A stretch of 64,000 nt of DNA from Acanthaster planci (taxonomy: Eukaryota > Echinodermata > Asteroidea > Valvatida > Acanthasteridae): positions 370,795 through 434,794 of the forward strand of contig NW_019091546.1 of the NCBI RefSeq assembly GCF_001949145.1, given 5' to 3'. How positions within the stretch are numbered: the stretch's first letter is position 1; each line of letters starts with the position of its first letter. The translations under genes were made by a program, and so were the position numbers. The notes below the pieces were generated by a model that was not told the origin of the DNA, did no database searches, and was given only the letters and a program-made list of their open reading frames with translations. Below, in pieces: positions 1-13,339 of this stretch.

Positions 1-3000
1 AGGCTTCTTTAGGCTTGCGAGCTACTGTGCCTAGGGTGCTTTTGAGGAATCCTTGGTTTTACTACCAGAAATAATTGATAGTAATGTTGGGTTATTTGAG
101 GTGCCTAGCTAGGCCTAGAGGTCATTTGAAGATCACCTTTGCAAAATCATTTTCAACTGTCGAAAGCAATGGACATCCACATCATCATGTGTCTGGTCTC
201 TCTTTTACAGAACTTACTTGGCTATTTGCTTTGGTTTTTGGGGTACTCCCCAAAGTAACCAACTTGGCTGATTGGCAACTTTGGCAGTTGACTTTGTATG
301 AGTATTAGGTGGGGGAAGTAATTGAACACATTGGACAATGAAGGTACTAAGACTGGTGAATCATCGAATCTCCAAAATGGTGGTGTGCACTTTGACCTTG
401 TAAGGCCTAGCCCAAAAGTTGTGGCTGCGGCTGGAAATGGTACACTTGCCTATGGAGGCCACTAGCCTTGTGACTGCTGCACCTCCCTACTGGCACATGT
501 GTCACTCCAAGCCATAGCATTCTATTGGAACATAGGCTGAGTCTTTACCATGTAATCATAGGACTGGTCGCAGACATGGTGGACAGCGCTCTGTGTGTCC
601 GACCCACAAGTTTTAGGGAAGGGCAGTGATGGAGTATGGGCATGTGCATATTTCATTAGAGCAGTTCTGCAAAAGTGCTCAAAGTGCAGAATCTTGCTAA
701 GCAAAACCAGGTTACCAGCCAACGGTTACCTGCCAGCGGTTACCACTTACCGGCCAAAGCATCATACAAAGTGTATTACTTGAGACTGGTTCACCACTCA
801 TTCTTTGCTCGGCACAGAAATTCTGCCCAGCAGTGTTTGAGACATTGGGCCATGTTTGCAAGCACACCTGTCCAAAGCGGTAAAGAGTATACTGTGCCGG
901 TATGTGTTTCTTTCTTTATGCAGCAGAGTGTGTGCCGTTGATGTAGTTCTTTTGTGGGGTCCAGTCATTAGCATGAGGGTTATCCTACGTACTCTGGAAG
1001 AGCAAGATTTGTTTTTTCTGCTTTTATTGGGAGGGGAGTGTGCCTTCTGGGTTGAAAAGTTTGGTCCATCTTTGGGAAACACTTCCGCAATGGGAGTAGG
1101 ATCGAGTGGGTCGTCAGAAGTGCCAAAACCGTTTTCTGGTGTTGGGCTACACGTGAAGATTGTTAACGGTCACTAAGCAATATAGAGTGTGCGGCATGAG
1201 GAACGCGCGCAAAAAATGAGAGTAAAAGGTTGAAGCAGGAGATTTTTTTAAAACTTGCATGTATGTGTGCTACAAAGCTTCTGTGATAAGGTTGTACAAT
1301 TCTATCACTCCGAAAGGACTGGGTGGAAAGTGAGACTTTTTACGTGTAAATGCGACCCTCACTCAATTTCTGAGATAGCCACTTGGCAGTAGCTCCCTAT
1401 GTTAATGCCTGATTCTGTCTGTAGTCTGCTCAGAATCCCCCCCCATTGGCTTTTATGCAAGAAATGATGGGAATCGGCTTTGATGAAAGAGATCCATTGA
1501 AAATAGACTAATGCTTTTCTGCACATTTGATGCATTACTTTGTTAAATTACATTTACGAATTGTTGGTTATTCAACCGTTTGACTTGCCTAATGAATCCA
1601 AACTGACCCACTGAAATATTCTCAATAGGTCATTGCAAATAGTGAATGTTGCATTGTATTTGAAAGTTTTTCCATAGTTTGATTCATTTTTAAACTTGTA
1701 TTCTGCATGCACTGCGTGAAAGACTTTGTGAATGACTTTGTGAATTTTACAATGTAGCATTTCAAACTCTTCTGATGTAATTTTTGGAGAATTCTACAAT
1801 TTTTTTTAACCAAGGAAAGAATGTACATATTTCATTGCGTGATAAATGTTTCAAACAATAGCAAGTATAATACGCTGTAAAATTCTGTTATCTCGGGTAG
1901 GAGTCATACTTGTAGGTAGGGATTTTTGCCAAGTTCGAGTTTGTTCTCATGCAGTAAATTTATCATGTTCAAGCTTTAATATTGACTAAAAAGAGAGACA
2001 CTTGTTGCAGATTTTGAAGCTCGAAAGATAATGCAAATTTCTGCCGCATTCACGAATAAACAGGAGCCCCATTAAAACGGATTTCATTACCATGATGGCA
2101 AAAACGCAGGGTGTTTAGGTCTGTGGAAGCAAAGTGGGCTTCGTGGGTCACTATCCCAAGGACTTTCGAAGGTGTTTGATCAGCCACAGTTGGTCAATGG
2201 TGGTTGTTTTTTTGCCTGGTAATCGGTACTCTTTTGTGCACGATTTGCATGTACATGTACACGGGAAAATGACCAGAGTGGTCGCAGCTCAAACACGGCC
2301 TGGATGGTTGATGCTTCCTCGCTCGACGATGTCCTGAAGTGAAACACACATGCATGTACAGTACATGTCCATGCATTGGGCTCTGCATTCAGGCATGAGA
2401 CACTACAACACATTATCAGTTAAAACATGATTTATTCGCGGATAACCTCTTTTGACTTGACAAACATGCACATGTTCTTGCAGATTGTAGATTAGAAATG
2501 TACATGTATGGAGGACCAAATAGACAGTACTACGTCACTGACAAACCTTACAAGGTACAAGTGTAGAATTTTGTATTAAGTTTAGCCTGTAAATAATACT
2601 CTTATATTACATATACATGTACTTTTGCTCATTTGCTCCAGAATCACATTTATTTATGATGCCAAATCATATGTCAGAGAAGGTTCAAATTATATACATT
2701 TACATACATGTACATACATTTACATGTACGTTCTTCAGCTTAAAAAGAAAGGAAAAAAAGAAGAAAAATATATATACATGTATTTACAGTTCCAACTCAC
2801 GAGGCAGAAAAAGTTGAGTGTGCAGTGTATACCATTCTTCTATTTCATATCGACTTTTCTCCCCCATTTGTCATCATCTGAAATAACAGAGAAATCTCCC
2901 AAACCGTTACATTACTGTGGGTTCAAAATCTCACCCAGTGTCTTTAAAGTACTGGATAACCGTCTATGGGGAATGTTCCTGTGGTTTGCTTTTAGTCAAG

Positions 3001-4305
3001 TACAGTACATAGAGTTCTCTCATGGTCTGGGGATCAGGATGAAAATTTGGACTTTTGATTTTGAAATTCGATACAAGTATTCAGGTACCTCACTTTGTAA
3101 CGCCAGTAATACCCGTAATAATTAAAAAATCAAAAACAAACCGGTACCCCTCATAAACATTTCATGCTGTTTGATTAAAATATTACAGAAATACGTGAAA
3201 GAGAATAGAGAAAGAGAAAAGGTTATTAAACTTGTGTTAATATCATCCATGATGTAAAATGTTTACAAATTCTTGTAGTAGATAAATTACACCTTGCCAT
3301 CCCATTTTTATAATTTTATTTTAGTCCATTTCTTCAAGAAATCTTGTAAATACATAATTTGTGATTAAGGCTGTAGTATACTATTTTTTGTTCTTGTTCA
3401 TAATTACAGAAAACCACCAGTTTTTATTTCATGTGCAATTTAATACGCCCAATCTTAATTTCTGTGCAAAATTTAATTTACAGATGCCTGTATTAAGAAG
3501 CCCTTGATATACACTTACAGTTTGTTTAACACAGAGCCACTTTTGGTTGCTTGAAATAAATTGCTTGTTAAAATAGACTCTTCCCTCTTCAGATCACTCC
3601 TATTCTATCATTGCAGTTATATGTTTGATGGAATCAACGAAAAACTATAATTTAGTTCCTTTCAGAACTGATTCTGTTTTATCAACATATACGTCAAACC
3701 CAGTGAGTTGTGGAGAGTGATTTAAAAAAAAAACTGTTCTGGAACCAATAATCCAACTGCCAGTTTTTCTTCTTTCAGTCTTACATTTTCCCAACGTGAC
3801 AGTGTCAGCTATGGAGTGGACAGCAATCACATCACACTTTCGATCTTGTGACTTCTAAAATGATCAGTTGAGGCTACGCGTACGCCTGTAGGGCCCGTCT
3901 GCTGAGCCCGCTTATAAGCAGAATATGGCTGAGCACGGACAGCATTTGCATGGCAAAATATACGCCACCGCCCTTCCCGGGGGATAACTTTGGCAAGCTT
4001 GTGGCAGGTTGATTTGGTGCTCAGCACTTAGATCCAATCGGCAGTGACTATCCACTTCCAAGTAATTCCGCAAAAGTTGAAGCCTAGGTTCTTGATAGTG
4101 ATACGCAAAGTGTACCCAGTCATCATTGATTCTCACAAGCGTTTGGGACACCTCAGCAGCACTCTTTATATTTGATTACCCACCTATTATGTTTTTATAA
4201 CTGAAATTACACTTCAGTTACATTTTGGATGAGTCTGACACAGTGCACAATAAGCATTAGAAGTGACAGGCTGCGTGTTTTCATGATTCACAAACTTGTT
4301 TTTCC

Positions 4306-4380
4306 CCTTCTTATTTTTCCCCTTCTTATTTTTCACCTTCTTATTTTTCACCTTCTTATTTTTCACCTTCTTATTTTTCA
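4306..4380. repeat. 15-bp minisatellite, five copies
   Basis: Five head-to-tail copies of a 15-base unit (ccttcttatttttca or one-base variants) run without interruption. It is a simple pyrimidine/purine strand-asymmetric minisatellite in spacer DNA. Confidence 0.9.
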
Positions 4381-6094
4381 CCTTTAATCAAGCCTTTGAT
4401 ACCTTGAGAGGACACGTGCAGTGTGCTCTCTGCATGACTATTAAAAACAGTTTGTGGTTTCCAAGATGTTTGTAGTTTAATCGAATCTTGGATGTATTTG
4501 TTTCCGATCAAATTCTGGCTGGTGCATTCGCTTACTGCGGTATTGGGGGATATTCAGTTAATTAGATCGAATCGGATGCAGTTCATCAGGCAATAAAAAT
4601 GTCACGGCCCAGTTCTCTCATAGTTCAGCAAAACTGGATCGTGGCATCAGGCATGGGTTAAAGGCGAGGATTTTACCGACTTTTTACCCCAAACTGACGT
4701 CATGTTACATACAGTAACAGTGCTGTGCAGCACTCGGACTGGTACCCTGATGTAGAGTATATACAGCATCTGAAACGCAAGTATTTGACAAGTCTAGCTC
4801 GCTTGCGATAAACGGATAGGCATTCATATCGTCACCGTTTTCATGTCAAAATGACCTTTTTTGTGTTTCCATTTTTTAAAAACTGTTTTGCTTTAAAACT
4901 TCGCACTCAACTATGTTGACATGCTTCTGTAAGCAAAATATTAATTAAAAATTACATTAACCCTTGAAAAGCCAGGGGACGGAATCTGCTCCTTCAACAT
5001 TTTTGACAATATCTCCGCAGTGCATTTTTATTCCAGAGTTGAGTTTTGGGAGTTTTAAGAGTAACTCACCAATTTCGCAAAAACTGAACATACCGTTCTT
5101 GAGCAGCGTGCATTTTCCGAGACGGGTCAGCCAAAGATGTATTCTTTTCCGCTGGCACACGTGGCTTTGAACTTCCAGTGACCACAGCAGTAAAACCATG
5201 TCTGATTGAGTTCAAACTTCACATTTGTGGCGATAAGGAGTGTCTTTACATGCATGCCAAGTTTTAAAGGAAAAAAAAATCAATTGCGGTACAGCCAAGT
5301 TCTACCCCCCCCCCCAGCTGTGAGATGGGCCAAAATAACTCGGCTCATTTAGGGTTAATGATGCCAGTGACAGGCTTCTCGAAGCAGAGGAGATTAATCG
5401 AAAGTCTCATGGCTTATTCAGAAAATTTGTATGTGGCCTGTCCCGAGCCAGTGATGCATGACCACTGGCACTTTTGAGGGTTGGGCGGATACCGTTGTGA
5501 CATGGATACCAGTGCCATTGGCAACGGATAAAGTAGATCTCGTGAATTCAAGCGACATATAAATTTTTAATGTGTCCGCATCCCAGGTTTTATCGTGGTG
5601 TCCGATAAGAGGAACTTATATGGAGTTGACATGACTACACTTACATGCATTTCAAGTGATGCCGCCATCATGCCAGATCCTCCTTGAAGTTGTCTTTAAG
5701 TTCATTTTAATAGTGTACCGATATTTACTCTTGGAATAAGAATGTAAAATCAATGTGTGATTTTTTTTGGTTGAAACTCAGGTTTTTCCTTTTTCCTTCA
5801 ATGACTGGGACTATAGTTGGAATCCTTTGCAGAGAATGATTTGGAGTCGTTGCTCTTTCTTACTCAAAGAAAATAAGCCTTGTGCGAGTTAAATTTGAAT
5901 AAAATCTGGTACCATGAATTCTTTAAATTCATGTGAACATAATTTGAGTCTCCATACTAACGACACTGTTGCTGTGACTCGTGATTCGGGTCAAGCTTTT
6001 GCTTAGTTACATAAGCGACACCCTGCACTTATTCTCCTACCGGCATGTTGCTAGGGCAGCGACGATGACTCCTCTGTTGTGTGTCCTTTGCAAG

Positions 6095-6560
6095 TGTCAC
6101 AATTTTTGGCGACTCAAGGGCAAATGTCTTGACTCGAGTCACTGCAAGCAAATGACTTGACTCGATTCGAGCACTTTATCAGTAGACTGGACTCAGTGAA
6201 AGCTGACAAAGACTGGAGTCCTGATATAGAAAACAGCTTTGCGAGAAATAATCTGGAGTTGTCATGGATTTTGCTTGCTTTATTGGATGATAACCACAGG
6301 CACATTTTTCATTTTCATGAAGAGTGAGCATGTGATGTCACCAAATGTGGTAGCCCAGCTGTGAGCAAAAAGGCTAGAAGTAACCCATTTCTCCTGAGTC
6401 TATTCTTGTGTTGTGTTGAATTACTTGGGACTTGAATTGAGCTACATCATACTTGACTCGACTCGACTACACATTGTGGATCGTCTCAACTTCTTAACCT
6501 AATGACTTGACTCGACTCTTAATAGTCACCACTGCACATGAAAATGAATCGACTCGAGCC
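6095..6560. repeat. Degenerate GAGTCA/TGACTC-rich repeat block
   Basis: About 460 bases contain many copies of gactcgagtca-, tgacttgactcg- and gactcgactc-like words in both orientations, separated by unrelated sequence. A similar block in the opposite sense lies at 42240-42690. The words overlap the AP-1-type core TGA(C/G)TCA, but the density suggests an old satellite or element rather than a designed enhancer. Confidence 0.55.
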
Positions 6561-7374
6561 ACACGATTCACTGACTCGTTCAGTTTTCTGAAGACCGCCT
6601 GCAAACGTTTCAATTCATGAAATGTTTGAAATATAGTCTCGTAAAAAGAGGTATTCACGGTGTAGAATGTATATTTAATGCTATAACCGACGGGACATCG
6701 AGAGCTTGGTACAAAAGTAAATATAGAATGGGAAAGAATGAACTTTAAATAAGCGAAAGTTTAAGTATGATGGAGAAACTGTAATTCAATCTTATCTGTT
6801 GTGTTAGCATGCCATTCAGAATTACACCACTTGGTGGGTAAGACATGACTTTATCGTGTCGTTGCCGATACTGCAAAACGGAGTGGTCGGTTATGTGTCA
6901 GTAGGATTGTGTGCTGTTATGTTAATTACTTTTAATTAATCAGATGGAGGGGTACTAAGGACCATCCATTCATCCATGCACTGATCACTCCTGTTTAGTG
7001 CAGGCCAGACAGGCAAATTGCTGTATACGCACATTTAATGTTAAGGGCGCCCTCTGTTGATCTGCACTTCTGATGTCGGCGTTGACTGGTTGTACGGAAA
7101 GTTCGTCACCCTCAATTCCTGTCTCTGCAACTGCCCAGGTACTATGTTCACTGCCGTTTTCCAATACTCAACTTCGGCGCCGTCTCAGGCTTCACCTGTT
7201 TTTTAACCAGGTAAGTTTTTTAACCAGTCTAATAGTGCCACAAAACATCAAATAAGATGCAAGAAAGCCAGAAATTACAGTAATCCAATTTAATTTAAAC
7301 GCTTCAGGCCCGTCGGGGGATTGGTTTTGGGAACGAAGCCTGAACGGAGCCCAAGTCTAGTATTGGAAAAGGGC

Positions 7375-7590
7375 CCAGTCTTAATTGAGAGTTGGCGCAT
7401 GCGCACTGGATTTCGAGGCAGACGCCGTCGGACACCGTGCCGACACTACTTTCCGCGGATGGAGACCATAATTTATTTTAACAAAATACAAACAAAGTTC
7501 GCTGAGAAAACCTAATAACTGAAAACTGATCAGACAGCATCAGACCACCGTATTATATGAACCCCTTTGCACAAACTTTGAAACAAATTC
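7375..7590. repeat. Dispersed repeat, copy A, left part
   Basis: This stretch matches 28982-29207 closely (shared landmarks gagagttggcgc, gatttcgaggcagac, ctgaaaactgatcagac and cacaaactttgaaacaaattc). The match stops at 7590, exactly where the BEL/Pao element appears to begin. The right part of the same repeat resumes at about 13604. The element type is not recognised. Confidence 0.75.
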
Positions 7591-8594
7591 TGATCGTATA
7601 AATTTTAGGCCAGAATTGTCCGCTGAGCTCATGAATAAAAATTATACGCACAAAATATTCTATATTAGAGGGTCCTGAGAGTCACGGGACTGAGGAATTG
7701 AAGAAATATGACACTGAGCCTCTGGGCCAGACTCAGGGCTTCCAATTCAGAGCAATTTCGATTCAATGGGGTCCGAAAGTGGCACTATTTGAGCCATTTT
7801 GCAGAGGGCTGCATTTTCAAAAATACTGGCTACTTTCGTTTCCCGGGCAGTGAAATTTCCTTCATCGTAGGGGTGGTCTGTTTTGGGTGAGAATTTCTCA
7901 AAAATTCATTAGTCAACCCACTAAAAATTGATGAGAAAATGAAAGAGGACACGTGGAACATGTGCAGCCTGAACATCCGTAAGAGTTGTGAATATAATTA
8001 TTGGTGAAGTATGGAGATTTATCACTGCTGTTTATGGGAAGTTACTTGCTGCGGTGCACCCTGCCGATGAGAATGTCTGACCCCTGTCTCGTCATTTTCC
8101 ACCACTGATTCTTGCTTGTGCTAAATGTTTTATCCGTACTTTTGCCAGTATAATTCGGTAACTACTCTACCCAAGGACCCAAGGATAGAGGTAAATAGGG
8201 TTAAATTATTGTAGAATCTAACATCATAATTGTCTTTACTTTCTTACGTGTTTTTTAATTACTTCCGAATTATATTTTAGATCTTTGAGGGTGTTTTTTG
8301 TTTTATCTTGCTAGGGACTATTTTTTCTTCCCTTTGTTGCAGTTTTTATGTGATCTCTGACATGAATGTTGGTGATCTGCCAGTGATCCATGAGTGATAT
8401 ATAACTTGATCTGTGAGCGATTTGTGCCCTATGATCCGTGACCTTTAAACCTTGTTATTCTGTGAATCTAAGAGCCAGAATAAATCAAGTGAGCAGCAAC
8501 AATGGACCAAAGTGTAAAAACAGAGTGAACATTACAGAGTTAATGAATAAACATTCTGCATGAGACTCACTTTGTGAATTTGATAAGATCTCCA
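7591..8594 (+). repeat. 5' LTR of the BEL/Pao element
   Basis: The 3' portion (about 8310-8594) is repeated directly at 13340-13603, including gtgatctgccagtgatcca, tttgtgccctatgatcc and tctaagagccagaataaat. The left boundary is inferred: the host repeat is interrupted at 7591, which begins TG, and the LTR ends in CA at 8594. If so it is about 1.0 kb. A conservative left boundary is 8310. Two AATAAA words near the 3' end could serve as polyadenylation signals. Confidence 0.65.
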
Positions 8595-8604
8595 ACTGCC
8601 TAGG

Positions 8605-10480
8605 ATGATGGAGATGCCTGGGATGATGGAGATGCCTGGGATGATGGAGATGAAGAGTCAGAGCAGACGAGAAATAAAACTGACATCAAAGGGGATGGAA
8701 TATCACAAAGAACAGAAACGTCAAAGCTCCGAACGGCTGTTAGATAAAATAATGCAAAAGATTTCTAGACAGATGGAATGCGCAGCCTCACAGCTGTTAG
8801 TGCATGATGAAAATCGATCGACACTGGGTTAAGCTGTACTCAGAATTCTGCGAGCTGACTGAAGAAGATGAACAAACACAGCCAGGCGAGGCCAGTGAAA
8901 GAGACATGCACTTACATGCCTTCAAGACCAGAGGACTACCTTTCCAAATCAAGTCATCGGAGCAAAGGAACAAAGATGATTTGAATCACCGCACAGCCTC
9001 AGTGATGAGTAGGAGATCGCAAAGAACAAATATGTCAAGAGCCAGTTTGGGTTCCAGTCGCTCTAATACCGAACTTCTTCGCATTAAAGAAGAACAAAAA
9101 GAGCTGAGCTTGCAGCCTGCTCAGCAGCTATCAGTCGCATGCATGAACTTGAACTGTCGCATCTCGAGCTGAAAAGACAGGTCGATCAGCTTAATCTCTA
9201 GACTGCGACATATGTAAGTAAGGCTCGCATTAGTGTATTGGATCAATTCGAGGGGGTTGATACTGAAGCAAAGCAGACAGGACTTGATGTTGAAAAGGAA
9301 TCACTTCCGCTACTGATGAGTCCCATAAGACAAGTCCCGTCATGAAACTGACGGAACCCCAATCAAATCCAGTTCCCTCACTCCATGCAAGCACAACACC
9401 ATCAACCCCCTCTGATTCCATCGACAGAGTTGAGCCTTCTCATTCAAATAACCCACCAAATGACCTGATGAGTGCTATAACTATCGTCAAGGGGGCTGAT
9501 GTTCTTCACACACAAAGACGAGCAACTACCAAAGAAGAAGGACGTATCTATGGGCAGTGTCTTTGACTACCAGCTGTGGCTGAATTCCTTCAAAGTTTTA
9601 GTTGAACAACGCTACCCCCTGGCCACTGACCGATTTTACTACCTGGTACGATACACTGCTGGAGAGGTCCATCAGTGCATTAAGGGCTTGCTTCGACTCA
9701 ACACCGAAGGTCCCTATATTAAGGCTAAGAAATGTTTGGCTGATCGATATGGAGACAAGCTAAGGGCAGCTTACACATATCTAGAAAAAAATTGAAAAAT
9801 GACCAAAAACCAAGCAGGGAGACGGAAAGGCACTCCGCCACTTAGCTGAAGTTTTGTTCCAGTGTGAGACAGCAATGGCCACTCTGAGCCAGTTGAGGAT
9901 ACTTGATGACCTTTCAGAGCACAAGAAGATTCTTTTAAAACTCCCAAGACAGATTCAGGAGCGGTGGCTTCGTGTTATTGACTGTCAGATCCATAGTCCT
10001 GACAGCACTTCTCCAGATGCCAGGAATGATGCATAACATGATGACTATACCTCGTTTGCCGCGCTATACAAGTTTGTAGCCCAGGAGGCCCGTATCGCCT
10101 GCAGTCCCTACCAACAAACATGAGTGGGGAGCGAGGGGAAGATTCGAAGCTCAGCAAACTCGCAAAGCCAGCAACAGCAAGAGCATTCACTGCCAAAACA
10201 AATTAAGTGCCGACAAAGAAAGAGAATGCACCAAAAAGGGCAATGTTCCCTCTACACTATACCTAAGGTCTACCCCTCGAACTGCCCCCTGTGCAAGGGT
10301 GAGCACAAGTTTGAGTCTGTAGTGGTTTTGCTGCGATGAAGCTCAACGAACGGCACGAATTCATGAAAAAGAATGGCCTTTGCTTCGGGTGTCTTAAACG
10401 GGGACACAGACGACAAGAATGCCGACACAAGAAACAATGCGACAACTGTGGCAGATATCATCCTTCATTTCTTTTTTGAC
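8605..10480 (+). pseudogene. gag region of BEL/Pao element
   Basis: The region begins with three copies of an 18-bp unit (8605-8652) giving a Met/Glu/Pro repeat, then a charged segment (8804-9172). A clear DUF1759-like capsid block follows (9499-9795, landmarks DYQLWLNSFKVLVEQRYPL and KCLADRYGDK), continued in a second open piece at 9854-10036. A CCHC zinc knuckle (CFGCLKRGHRRQEC) lies at about 10382-10440, in a different frame from the open piece at 10124-10339. The frame shifts between pieces, and a stop after the DUF1759 block shows the gene is broken. The role in an intact element would be assembly of the intracellular retro-particle and RNA packaging. Confidence 0.75.
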
Positions 10481-10529
10481 TACAGCAATTCCACGCCAGA
10501 AGAGAAGAATACACCAAAGAGTGAAACCA

Positions 10530-11130
10530 ACAAAGAAGTAGTAGTTGTTGAGTCCACTACGAACAGAGTACAGGCATTCGATGCTGGAAAATACTGTTCC
10601 CACACGCTCATTGTTCCAGTAGTACTACACCACCAGAAGGACCCAACTACAAATCTAAAGGTGATAGTGTATGCGCTTTTGGAGCATTCAGATGCATGCT
10701 TCATCTTTGATTCCACACTTGAGCGGCTTGATGTGGATGGTGAAGAAGTTTTTCTCAGCTTGTCTACTATTCTTGCTAAGGGAATGATTTCATCCAGAAA
10801 GGCGCAGGGGCTTCTCATAAGATGTAGAGATGTATTTACCTGGCACCTACTCAAGAGACTCCATCAATGCAAATCGTCAACAAAATCCAAGATCCGAGAC
10901 TGTGAAGGAGTGGCCACACTTGAGGCATATCGCAAATCTACTTCCTCCCTACTTAAATGAAACTGAGATTGGACTGTTGATAAGTTGCAATGCGACCCGT
11001 GCTATCAAGCCGAGAGATGTCATTCATGGTAACGAGGACGACTCCTATGCAGTACGAACATTTCTAGGATGGGGAGTTGTAGGAAAGATGCACCTTGGCA
11101 GCGTCCACAAGGATGCCAGTGGATTGTCGA
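10530..11130 (+). pseudogene. protease-like region of BEL/Pao pol
   Basis: The reading frame at 10373-10960 contains ALLEHSDACFIFD where BEL/Pao aspartic proteases have a D-x-G-S-D active-site loop, so the catalytic aspartate and glycine are replaced. The following linker (10910-11090, in the next frame) has WPHLRHIANLLP, EIGLLISCNAT and RTFLGWGVVG, which join protease to reverse transcriptase in this family. An inactive protease is inferred from the altered loop and the frame change. Confidence 0.7.
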
Positions 11131-11219
11131 CTATATCACAGAAGTCACAACACCACTTTGCCTGTCGCACTCAAGTGAAGATAGTTAGCCCTCTTCAAGT
11201 CACCCTGGTGTTTGAAGTT

Positions 11220-12060
11220 GAATTCAGTGAGAGAGAAAGCGATGAGAAAGTTTCCCTAGCTTATCGGAGATTCATGCAGAAGATGAAAGATGGAATCCAC
11301 AGACGAGAGGATGGCCACTTTAAGATGTCACTTCCCTTCAAAACAGACAAAGTCCAGCTCCCCAACAACAAAGCTATGGCACTTAGACGTCTGAACAAGC
11401 TGAAGACAAAGATGTTGGGTGATCCTAAGTATCGGAATAACCAAGTGGCATTCTTGGATATCTTCGTGAGAAATGGCTATGCTGGAAGAGTTCCTAGCGC
11501 GGTGTGGTACATTCCTAATCATGGGGTATATCATCCCGAGAAGCCACACAAGATCAGGATAGTATTCGACTGCAGTGCTGGGTATGAGGGTGAAGTGTTA
11601 TACTGCTGCAGGGACCCGACATGACCAACAATCTTGTTGGCGTCCTGTGCCGATTTAAAAAGGAGCGTGTTGCCTTTACCTTTGACATTGACGGTAGGCT
11701 CCATCAAGTTGGCGTCAATGTGGAAAACCCAAACTACATTAGATTCTTGTAGTGGCCAGGAGGAGACAGGAACCAGGACCCAAATAAATACCTGATGACG
11801 GTGCATTCGTTTAGTGCGACTTCTTCTCCAGCATGTGCAAATCTTGCAAGGAAGTGTGCTGCCGATATGCATGAAGATAGTTGTGGGACGGCAGTTGCCA
11901 ATTTCATTCGAAAGGACTTTTACGTCAATTATGGACTTAAGTCAGTCCAACAACCGAAGACCACTCACTCGTCGTGGAATTATGTCGAGCGTAGGTTCCA
12001 TATTGACCCCCTTGGTCTTGTAACACCAGTATTACTGGCGGAAAACGTATTTTCCAAACC
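11220..12060 (+). pseudogene. reverse transcriptase region of BEL/Pao pol
   Basis: The frame at 10830-11624 carries the fingers/palm start (FKMSLPFKTDKVQLP, VYHPEKPHKIRIVFDCSA) and then shifts. The palm continues in other frames through FDIDGRLHQVGV (11682-11717), a stop near 11748 and ANLARKCAADMHE at about 11838-11876. Where the family has the YVDD catalytic box this copy reads YVNYGLKS, so both aspartates are lost. The next segment has RFHIDPLGLVTPVLL, the RT-RNase H connection of BEL/Pao. Synthesis of cDNA is not possible from this copy. Confidence 0.8.
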
Positions 12061-12299
12061 TTGTGTCGTGATGGGTATGCATGGAACGACCCGATCTCTG
12101 AGGAAATCACAACAGAGGGGGGGGGGAAGTGGAGGAATTTTATCCAGTATTTGGCGTCGATGAATATCCCGCAATGCTACAACCCGCCATCTTTGTTGCC
12201 CTCAAGTCTTGAGAACTACATCACTTTTCTGATGCCAGTAGCGAAGGCTGTGGTCAGTGTAACTACCTGCGGCTGATAGATAAAAAGGAAGAGCTGGCA

Positions 12300-12610
12300 C
12301 AAGCCTGGTCATGGCAAAGTCTCGAGTTACCCCGTCAAAGCCAGTTACCATCCCTAGATTGGAGCTCACAGCGGCTTTTATTTTGGTAAAAGTGAGCACC
12401 CTCTTCATGAAGGAATCTGAGTACAGCAGCGTGACTCAATTCTTCTATACTGACAGCAGCGTGGTGCTGGGCTATATTGCAAACGATCCAAGATCACACC
12501 ACTCCTGGAGATTGGCGACATGTTGACACTAAAATCAACCCAGCTGATGCCACCTCTCGAGGCCTTTACACTGAGTGTCTTATAAACAGCAAGCTCTGGT
12601 GGAAGGGCCC
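12300..12610 (+). pseudogene. RNase H region of BEL/Pao pol
   Basis: The frame at 12311-12526 contains PRLELTAAFILVKVS and FFYTDSSVVLGYIAND, matching BEL/Pao RNase H including the TDS aspartate. It jumps to another frame with WRHVDTKINPADATSRGL at 12504-12566, the end of the domain. The short spacing between the two blocks implies an internal deletion. Confidence 0.7.
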
Positions 12611-13312
12611 GGATTTCCTGCAAGAAGGTGAAACCCCTCCTCCTGATACTGAGTGCATGGAGCTTAGTCAAAATGATCATGAGGTGAAGAGGGCATCTGC
12701 ATTCAATTTGGAAGTTGAAGCTGAGCACTACCCAAGCTTGCTTGAAAGATTGAAGTATTTTTCCAACTTGTTTCGTCTGAAACGTGCCGTGGCATGGTGT
12801 CGGCGTTATCTACAGAAGATCAAGCATCATTGTTTGAAAACATCTGCTACTGGATTTGATGCCAACACCCCGCCCGCCGTAAAAGAATTTCAGCAGGCAG
12901 AGCAACTGATACTGAGTCTGGTACCAGAAAAGGCTTCCCGAAGGAAAATTCAGGCCCTCGGTAAGTTTGATGGTGACCAGAATGGTCCAGGGACCCCTCT
13001 GAGAAAGAGCAGTCCTCTGTACATGCTTGACCCCATCATAGATGAAAATCAGCTGCCCAGAGTTGTTGGACGCATGAAGCAAGCCTCACTACCTGTGAAG
13101 AGATCAAGCATCCTATCTTGCTCCCACGTCATGGCCATGTAACGGACCTACTGATTGAACATTACCATGTCCGGTGTAGCCACTCAGGTCGTGGGATGAC
13201 TCTGAATAGCATCTGTCAGGCTGGATTTTGGATATTGGGAGCAAGAGCTGCTGTTACGAGCCACATTCGGAAGCGTGTTGACCTGCCGCAAACTCAGAGC
13301 TCCAATTAGATG
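12611..13312 (+). pseudogene. integrase N-terminal part of BEL/Pao pol
   Basis: The frame at 12477-13142 continues through LDPIIDENQLPRVVGRMKQA, the usual lead-in to the integrase zinc-binding domain. A second frame (13118-13309) has LPRHGHVTDLLIEHYH and a downstream lone fragment TCRKLRAPI. The DDE catalytic core does not follow. The sequence instead passes into the partial 3' LTR, so a deletion removed the rest of integrase and the start of the LTR. Confidence 0.7.
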
Positions 13313-13339
13313 AAAGATTAGAAACATTTTCTTCTGTCT

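Larger units (their letters stand above)
1..7374. other. Non-coding spacer, no gene recognised
   Basis: I found no open frame here that resembles a known protein and no convincing exon. The longest open stretch (2625-3125, plus) is low-complexity and runs through ACATGTA- and AAAAAG-rich sequence. The region holds ACATGTA-rich simple sequence (about 2240-2790), a 15-bp minisatellite at 4306-4380, a C run near 5307 and a degenerate GAGTCA/TGACTC-rich block at 6095-6560. It could contain distal regulatory DNA or decayed mobile elements that I cannot classify. Confidence 0.5.

Noticed and set aside
2625-3125. 166-codon plus-strand open frame
   Set aside because: Much of it is ACATGTA and AAAAG simple sequence, with no domain, no splice context and a non-ATG start.
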